Positions 31,837 through 32,950 of a DNA stretch of 32,950 nucleotides are shown piece by piece. A program made the translations under genes and the position numbers. A model generated the notes under the pieces. The model worked only from the letters and a program-made list of their open reading frames with translations. It was not told the origin of the DNA and did no database searches. Source of the DNA: an uncultured Bacteroidales bacterium (GTDB taxonomy: Bacteria > Bacteroidota > Bacteroidia > Bacteroidales > FEN-979); contig CAIMWF010000003.1 of assembly GCA_903845055.1 (NCBI GenBank), forward strand, positions 1-32,950, given 5' to 3'. Position 1 is the stretch's first letter; each line of letters opens with the position of its first letter.

Positions 31837-32595
31837 ATGAAAGAGACGAAAATAAAAACCAGGGACCTTACACTGTATTACGGTGCCAAGATGGCGCTGA
31901 ACTCCATATCCCTGGATATTCCCGAGAACGAGGTCACTGCCTTTATCGGGCCGTCGGGTTGCGGAAAATCGACCTTTCTCCGCACCCTGAACCGCATGAA
32001 CGACCTGATCCCAACCGTGCGCATCACCGGCGAGGTGCTGGTCGATACGCTCAACATCTACGACAAGCAGATAGATGTTGTCAATCTCCGGAAGAAGGTC
32101 GGAATGGTGTTCCAGAAATCAAACCCGTTCACAAAATCTATCTTCGAGAATGTGGCTTACGGACCCAGGATCAACGGGATCAACCACAAGGGACAACTTG
32201 GGGAGATCGTCGAAAACTCCCTGAAAAAGGCATTTATATGGGATGAGGTAAAGGACCGGCTCCACGATTCGGCCATGGGACTTTCAGGCGGTCAGCAGCA
32301 GCGCATGTGCATTGCACGTACCCTGGCAGTAGAACCCGAGATCATCCTGATGGACGAACCGGCCAGTGCTCTCGACCCCATTTCGACAGCAAAGATCGAA
32401 GAGCTGATCTTCGAACTGAAAAAGAACTACACCATCGTCATCGTTACCCACAATATGCAGCAGGCTGCACGTGTAAGCGACCTCACGGCCTTCTTTTACC
32501 TCGGGGAACTGATCGAGTATGGAAAAACCAAGAAAATATTTACCACACCCGATAAAAAACATACCGAAGAATACATCACCGGTCGTTTCGGTTGA
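31837..32595 (+). CDS. pstB: phosphate ABC transporter ATPase PstB
   Basis: ATPase of 252 aa powering phosphate import. Walker [10 protein letters not shown] (38-46), Q-loop Gln93 in [11 protein letters not shown] signature LSGGQQQR (149-156), Walker B IILMDE (169-174), D-loop SALD and switch His in VTHNMQQA. The long insertion before the signature ([30 protein letters not shown]) is typical of PstB. Also required in many bacteria for Pho signalling with PhoU. Confidence 0.96.
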   Translation: MKETKIKTRDLTLYYGAKMALNSISLDIPENEVTAFIGPSGCGKSTFLRTLNRMNDLIPTVRITGEVLVDTLNIYDKQIDVVNLRKKVGMVFQKSNPFTKSIFENVAYGPRINGINHKGQLGEIVENSLKKAFIWDEVKDRLHDSAMGLSGGQQQRMCIARTLAVEPEIILMDEPASALDPISTAKIEELIFELKKNYTIVIVTHNMQQAARVSDLTAFFYLGELIEYGKTKKIFTTPDKKHTEEYITGRFG

Positions 32596-32596
32596 T

Positions 32597-32604
32597 TATT
32601 TTTG
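32597..32604 (+). promoter_or_regulatory. possible internal promoter for phoU
   Basis: TATTTTTG right after the pstB stop codon matches TAnnTTTG and lies 51 bases before the phoU ATG. No -33 element is clear. Confidence 0.3.
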
Positions 32605-32619
32605 TGGAAATGTTTTCAA

Positions 32620-32649
32620 TCGTAAATTGTAATTCGTAATTCGTAAATC
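32620..32649 (+). repeat. TTCGTAA tandem in the pstB-phoU gap
   Basis: Degenerate units of AATTCGTAA type: CGTAAATTGTAATTCGTAA and then TTCGTAAATC. A single similar unit (CATTCGTAAATAAA) lies at 5906-5919. Confidence 0.6.
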
Positions 32650-32654
32650 AACAT

Positions 32655-32950
32655 ATGGAACGTCATTTTGAACAGGAACTGGATAAGCTGAACAAGCGGA
32701 TCCTCAAGATGGGGAACCTGGTGTACGACCAGGTTCATAATGCACTGGAGGCTATTCTGACTTGCAACCCGGAACTGGCACAGCAGGTTGTCGATAATGA
32801 TTACCAGGTTGATAAACTGGATGTGAAGATTGACAAGTTATGCCAGCGCATCTTTGCCCTTACTCAACCGGTCGCAACCGACCTGAGACTGATCATGTCG
32901 GCGCTCAAGATGAACAATGACCTGGAGCGTCTGGGCGACCTTGCGGTCAA
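32655..32950 (+). CDS. phoU: phosphate signalling protein PhoU, 3' end outside the window (partial)
   Basis: The first 98 codons of PhoU, a cytosolic three-helix-bundle repeat protein that links Pst activity to control of the PhoR/PhoB system. Visible marks: MERHFEQELDKLNKRILKMG, the acidic E/D-x3-D motifs in VVDNDYQVDKLDVKIDKLCQRIFAL (metal cluster), and QPVATDLRLIMSALKMNNDLERLGDLAV, the conserved A-x-DLR...LERIGD segment. It follows pstB by 59 bases as in standard pstSCAB-phoU operons. Confidence 0.95.
   Translation, partial: MERHFEQELDKLNKRILKMGNLVYDQVHNALEAILTCNPELAQQVVDNDYQVDKLDVKIDKLCQRIFALTQPVATDLRLIMSALKMNNDLERLGDLAV

Noticed and set aside
1-32950. CRISPR arrays, tRNA or rRNA genes, classic riboswitches
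   Set aside because: No regularly spaced identical repeats with unique spacers, and no tRNA cloverleaf or rRNA sequence was seen on reading through the window.

Overview
The window comes from a Bacteroidota chromosome, most likely an environmental Bacteroidales-type bacterium (inference). Evidence: nearly every convincing gene start follows a TAnnTTTG-type -7 box, which is the promoter signature of this phylum. The gene set also fits: an OlsF-type aminolipid synthase, a HisKA_2 sensor kinase with TPRs, an isoamylase-N/CBM48 mini-protein, and a porin-pstSCAB-phoU locus. There are no tRNAs, rRNAs or CRISPR arrays.

Layout. 1-0.9 kb: 3' part of an IS4-type (YREK) transposase cut by the window edge. 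1.0-2.0 kb: two small hypothetical genes; the second has a paralogue at 24.2 kb. 2.4-5.8 kb: a translationally overlapping pair, a UGM/protoporphyrinogen-oxidase-like flavoprotein and a polytopic GT-C-like protein, bracketed by members of a short intergenic repeat family. 6.0-9.1 kb (minus): an ADS-repeat lipoprotein and a YncE-propeller/phosphoesterase fusion. 9.2-10.9 kb (minus): an epimerase-CPBP protease operon. 11.1-14.3 kb: a secreted sphingomyelinase-like EEP hydrolase (plus) convergent with a Lys-rich protein/OlsF-like acyltransferase operon (minus). 14.4-16.3 kb: CHAD protein, PhoB-type response regulator, small membrane protein. 16.4-18.1 kb: RimK-like ATP-grasp ligase and a secreted START protein. 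18.3-23.8 kb: GT4, PlcP/LpxH-like metallophosphoesterase, second GT4 coupled to a GH13 alpha-glucosidase, CBM48 protein. 24.2-27.1 kb: paralogue of the 1.5 kb gene and a TPR-PAS-HisKA_2 kinase. 27.3 kb to the end: phosphate-selective-type porin, pstS, pstC, pstA, pstB and the start of phoU.

Main result. Upstream of the porin-pst operon there are four TTAACA-like hexamers at an exact 11-bp period, and the last lies exactly 20 bp before a TACCTTTG -7 box. This looks like a Bacteroidota Pho box. The same arrangement (TTAACA-like units in 11-bp phase, then N20, then a -7 box) precedes the sphingomyelinase-like gene, the plcP-like gene (shared divergently with a GT4) and, with two units, the olsF operon. 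With PhoB and a CHAD (polyphosphate-binding fold) protein in the same stretch, I infer a phosphate-starvation island. Phosphate is taken up by porin/Pst and stripped from phospholipids by PlcP and the EEP hydrolase, while phosphorus-free membrane lipids are made by OlsF and the GT4 enzymes. The repeats are read directly from the sequence; the lipid-remodelling interpretation is inference from known plcP-agt and ols systems.
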